This document shows positions 29,432 to 32,077 of a DNA stretch of 32,077 nt, piece by piece. The position numbers and the translations under genes are program-made. Origin of the DNA: Caldilinea sp. CFX5 (lineage in GTDB: Bacteria; Chloroflexota; Anaerolineae; Caldilineales; Caldilineaceae); assembly GCA_021405325.1 (NCBI GenBank), contig QWII01000112.1:1-32077 (forward strand), written 5' to 3'. A model generated the notes under the pieces. That model searched no databases and had not been told where the DNA came from. It saw nothing but the letters and a program-made list of their open reading frames with translations. How positions within the stretch are numbered: position 1 is the first letter of the stretch; every line of letters begins with the position of its first letter.

Positions 29432-31129
29432 ATGGACATGCGCAAACTCACCCGTCGTGATTTTTTGAGGATCTCTTCGGCAAGCGCCACCGGCGTTCTG
29501 TTGATGGCTTGTGCGCCGGTGGCGCCCGGCACGGCGCCGGCCGCCGAGCAAGCGGCCGCCCCCGCTGCGCCAGCCGCAACGGGCGGCGCAGCAGACACCC
29601 TGACCTTTGCCACCGATTCGCCGTGGGGCACCTTTAGCCCCTTCCGCCCGACCTACCAATATGGTTATAGCAGCAACTATATCGCCATGTTGACCCACAG
29701 TCGGCTCATTGATCTCGATCATCTGAACGAGCCGCATGGCGATCTGGCCACCGAGTGGACGGTCTCCGACGACGCTACCACCTACACCTTCAAATTGCGT
29801 GAAGATGCCAAGTGGCACGACGGCCAGCCGGTGACGGCCAAAGATGTTGAGGCGACGGTCAAGTTTATTCTGAACAAAGCCACCAACATCAACCCCAGCC
29901 GCTGGATCAGCGCGCTCAAGGGTGGGCAAGCCTTCTATGATGGCACATCGACTGACCTGCCGGGGATGCAAGTCGCCGATGATTACAATATTACCTTTAC
30001 GTTGGAGCAGCCCGTGGTCGGCTGGCACAAGTCGGCGACCACCGATTTGCAGATTCTGCCGGCGCACATCTTCAAGGATGTCAAACCCGAAGATATTGTC
30101 GAGCATCACGCCCCGGCCTGGTACACGCCTGAACTCAACCTCGGCTCCGGCCCCTTCAAGTTTGTCAAGGCCGAGCGCGACCAGTTTGTCGAACTGGTGC
30201 GCAACGATGAGTACTATGGCGGCGCACCCAAGGTCGGTCGCATCCTCTTCAAGAACTTTGGCGCCGCCGACACCCAGTTTATCGCCCTGCAAAAAGGCGA
30301 ACTGGATGTCTGGAATGTGCCGCAAGATTTCTATGAACAGGTGCAGGGCTTGGAGAATGTCAACCTCCATTTGGTGGATCGAAACTACATTCGCGTCTTC
30401 TTGCTCAACTACGAATCGCCCAAGTTGGCCGACAAACGGGTGCGCCAGGCATTGGCCTATGCCATCGACCGCCCGGCGATCTGCGAAAGTCTCTATTCCG
30501 GCCTCTGCAAGCCCTACAACTCCTATATGGAGACCGGCACCTGGCTGGCGCCCGATCTCAACCAATATGAGTATAACCCCGACAAGGCCAAGGAATTGTT
30601 AGCCGCCGCCCAAGCCGATGGCGCCTGGGATCCTAACAATGAACTCAAGGTAGTCTGGTACTACTCGGATGCGCTCCATCAAGACATTATGGCCGCCATC
30701 CAACAGAATCTGGCCGATGTCGGGATCAAGACCCAGCTCCAATTTATGGAAGGCACCACCGCCACCGCCGCCCAAAGCGCCTGTGACTTTGACCTGTACT
30801 ACCAGGGCTGGGGCTTCGCCTTCCCCGAAGACTACGACTCCTTCTTCACCGACGCCGAACGCTGCACCACCCCCTGGGCCGACCCTGATGCCAAAGCACT
30901 CTTTGATAAGACCACGACAACCCCCGACGAAGCCGAGCGCCGCGCCATCCACAACGAGTTGCAGACCCGCCTGAACGACGAACTACCGATGATGCCCTTC
31001 CTCCAATTCACCGGCGTTGTCGCCCTCAACAAACGGGTCAGCGGCTTTGATGACGATGCCCTCTGGTACCGCTTCTATCAGTGGAACAATGGGTTTAATA
31101 ATGCGGTGAATTGGTCGATCGCGGGCTAA
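29432..31129 (+). CDS. Family 5 ABC transporter binding lipoprotein, Tat-exported
   Basis: A 565-residue solute-binding protein of family 5. It begins with a twin-arginine motif T-R-R-D-F-L-R (Arg8-Arg9) and a lipobox ending at C27 (L-L-M-A-C), at the same residue positions as in the family 1 protein at 9757. An A-rich linker follows. The body contains A-T-E-W-T-V-S-D-D-A-T-T-Y, W-H-D-G-Q-P-V-T-A-K-D-V-E and L-G-S-G-P-F-K-F-V-K, and ends in a typical R-L-N-D-E-L-P-M-M-P-F region. ATG 29432 is preferred because GAGGAGG lies 8 nt upstream. A hairpin 4 nt after the stop separates it from the DppB-like gene. Binding of oligosaccharides is likely from context, but peptides cannot be excluded. Confidence 0.9.
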   Translation: MDMRKLTRRDFLRISSASATGVLLMACAPVAPGTAPAAEQAAAPAAPAATGGAADTLTFATDSPWGTFSPFRPTYQYGYSSNYIAMLTHSRLIDLDHLNEPHGDLATEWTVSDDATTYTFKLREDAKWHDGQPVTAKDVEATVKFILNKATNINPSRWISALKGGQAFYDGTSTDLPGMQVADDYNITFTLEQPVVGWHKSATTDLQILPAHIFKDVKPEDIVEHHAPAWYTPELNLGSGPFKFVKAERDQFVELVRNDEYYGGAPKVGRILFKNFGAADTQFIALQKGELDVWNVPQDFYEQVQGLENVNLHLVDRNYIRVFLLNYESPKLADKRVRQALAYAIDRPAICESLYSGLCKPYNSYMETGTWLAPDLNQYEYNPDKAKELLAAAQADGAWDPNNELKVVWYYSDALHQDIMAAIQQNLADVGIKTQLQFMEGTTATAAQSACDFDLYYQGWGFAFPEDYDSFFTDAERCTTPWADPDAKALFDKTTTTPDEAERRAIHNELQTRLNDELPMMPFLQFTGVVALNKRVSGFDDDALWYRFYQWNNGFNNAVNWSIAG

Positions 31130-31133
31130 AGCA

Positions 31134-31223
31134 TGACAAGGTGACAGGGTGACAAGGTGAAGGGGTGAATCGACTCGTCAAGCCTCATCACCCTGTCACC
31201 CTGTCACCTTGTCACTTTGTCAC
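31134..31223. repeat. 27-bp hairpin of octamers before a DppB gene
   Basis: The octamers TGACAAGG, TGACAGGG, TGACAAGG (31134-31157) face their reverse complements (TCACCCTG twice, TCACCTTG, TCACTTTG at 31188-31219). 31134-31160 pairs with 31188-31214 at 26 of 27 positions across a 27-nt loop. The array continues to 31223, 14 nt before the next start codon. It begins 4 nt after the binding-protein stop. Confidence 0.9.
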
Positions 31224-31237
31224 AAAAAGAGTCTACC

Positions 31238-32077
31238 GTGCGCACCTACATCCTACGCCGCCTGGCGATCACCCTCCCCATTCTGTTGGGGTTGACAATT
31301 GTGACCTTTGTTTTCACCGAGTTGATGCCCGGTGATTTTGTTGATGCGTTGGTGCCGCCGACGGCGATTGTGGCCTATACGCCGGAACAGTTAGCGGCAA
31401 TGCGGGAGAGTTATGGTCTAAATAAGCCGGCCTATGAGCGCTATTTGATCTGGTTGGGGGAGTTGGTGCGCGGTAATCTGGGCCATTCGTTGGTTTCCGG
31501 GGCGCCCGTGCGCGATGAGATTGGGGCGCGCCTGCCGGCCACCTTGCAGTTGACTGTCTCGTCGTTGCTCTTTGGCATCCTTGTCGGCGGTATCTTGGGA
31601 ATTGTGGCGGCGGTCAAGCAATATACGTGGCTGGACCAACTGTTGACGGTGTTGGGTTTCTTTTGGATCTCGACGCCCGGCTTTATCTTTGCCATTGCCG
31701 GCATCTACCTTTTTTCGCTCAAGATCCCGCTCTTCCCCACGTCGGGCATCACCGACTATGGTGCGGCGGCGAGTTGGTGGACCCGCATCCATCACATGAT
31801 CCTGCCGTCGGCGGTCTTGGGGCTGGGCAGTGTGGCGAGTTTTATGCGCTATACCCGCGGCAGCCTGTTGGATGTGATTCGGCAAGATTACATCACCGTC
31901 GCCCGCGCCAAGGGGCTGGGCGAAAAGGCGATCTTGTTCACCCATGCCTTGCGCAATGCCCTGATCCCGGTGATCACCATTATCGGCCTGGACATTCCCT
32001 ACTTGATCGGCGGCGCGGTGATCATCGAATCGATCTTTGCCTGGCCGGGCATGGGTACCTACAGCCTGGGCGCGATC
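31238..32077 (+). CDS. DppB-type ABC transporter permease, 5' part
   Basis: The frame is open from the GTG at 31238 to the window end (280 codons). It begins V-R-T-Y-I-L-R-R-L-A-I-T-L-P-I-L-L-G with a first membrane helix. The DppB hallmarks E-L-M-P-G-D, S-Y-G-L-N-K-P, G-N-L-G-H-S, the loop D-Y-I-T-V-A-R-A-K-G-L-G with H-A-L-R-N-A-L-I-P-V, and F-A-W-P-G-M-G follow. AAAGAG 7 nt upstream is only a moderate ribosome binding site. It is the permease of the binding protein at 29432, which continues beyond the window. No stop or frameshift is seen. Confidence 0.9.
   Translation, partial: MRTYILRRLAITLPILLGLTIVTFVFTELMPGDFVDALVPPTAIVAYTPEQLAAMRESYGLNKPAYERYLIWLGELVRGNLGHSLVSGAPVRDEIGARLPATLQLTVSSLLFGILVGGILGIVAAVKQYTWLDQLLTVLGFFWISTPGFIFAIAGIYLFSLKIPLFPTSGITDYGAAASWWTRIHHMILPSAVLGLGSVASFMRYTRGSLLDVIRQDYITVARAKGLGEKAILFTHALRNALIPVITIIGLDIPYLIGGAVIIESIFAWPGMGTYSLGAI

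Noticed and set aside
29270..30565. A 431-codon open frame on the minus strand opposite the family 5 binding protein.
   Set aside because: It is a complementary-strand shadow of a clearly coding gene in GC-rich DNA, has no recognisable domain and runs through the divergent promoter region.
31418..31945. A 175-codon minus-strand frame near the window end.
   Set aside because: It lies opposite the DppB-type permease that is open to the window end and shows full family motifs; the minus-strand product is low-complexity and charged.

Overview
The window is about 32 kb of roughly 57 % GC bacterial DNA made mostly of carbohydrate-uptake and catabolism genes. Twin-arginine lipoprotein binding proteins, several FCD-type GntR regulators, many phytanoyl-CoA-dioxygenase (PhyH) paralogues and ABC importers without their own ATPase suggest a Chloroflexota genome of the Caldilineae/Anaerolineae kind. 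This placement is an inference; there is no rRNA or marker gene here.

Region 1 (1-4042): the end of one sugar ABC permease, a second permease, a mannonate-dehydratase-family enzyme, and a chimeric reading frame in which a fragment of a galactonate-dehydratase-like (enolase superfamily) gene is fused in frame to a major facilitator transporter. Region 2 (4043-5342): a two-gene cassette of an RHH-antitoxin/DUF5678-like fusion and a retropepsin-like aspartic protease. Region 3 (5343-18009): a large sugar-acid/polyol-type catabolic locus. It has four PhyH-family dioxygenases interleaved with a D-2-hydroxyacid dehydrogenase, a complete binding protein plus two-permease importer, an IolE-like TIM-barrel enzyme, a GntR regulator, an HpcH/HpaI aldolase and a Gfo/Idh/MocA oxidoreductase. 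Region 4 (18010-21100): accessory genes, namely a decayed ATPase (in-frame stop, internal deletion, frameshift), an XRE regulator with a perfect 26-bp palindrome in its divergent promoter region, a small coiled-coil protein and an Rpn-type PD-(D/E)XK nuclease. Region 5 (21131-32077): a heparinase II/III-type lyase with no signal peptide, then one oligopeptide/oligosaccharide-type ABC importer (binding protein, DppB, DppC) with a Gfo/Idh/MocA enzyme, a convergent GntR regulator, and the start of a second such importer divergent from that regulator.

Working model: polymers rich in uronic acid or otherwise modified sugars are cleaved, imported by the ABC systems and processed by NAD(P)-dependent oxidation (Gfo/Idh, 2-hydroxyacid dehydrogenase), isomerisation or dehydration (IolE-like, mannonate dehydratase) and retro-aldol cleavage (HpcH). 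The PhyH enzymes would perform Fe(II)/2-oxoglutarate hydroxylation of an unknown group. The two FCD-GntR proteins probably sense the sugar-acid ligands.

The most unusual DNA-level pattern is in the spacers. Nearly every longer gap carries a long perfect hairpin (24-34 bp stems), or tandem degenerate octamers, or both. The stem sequences are unrelated from site to site, the octamer arms are often repeated as their own reverse complement, and two hairpins share the same 26-bp/11-nt geometry with a GAGCYTGTCGA loop. All three binding-protein genes are followed within 2-7 nt by such a hairpin, just before the permease gene.
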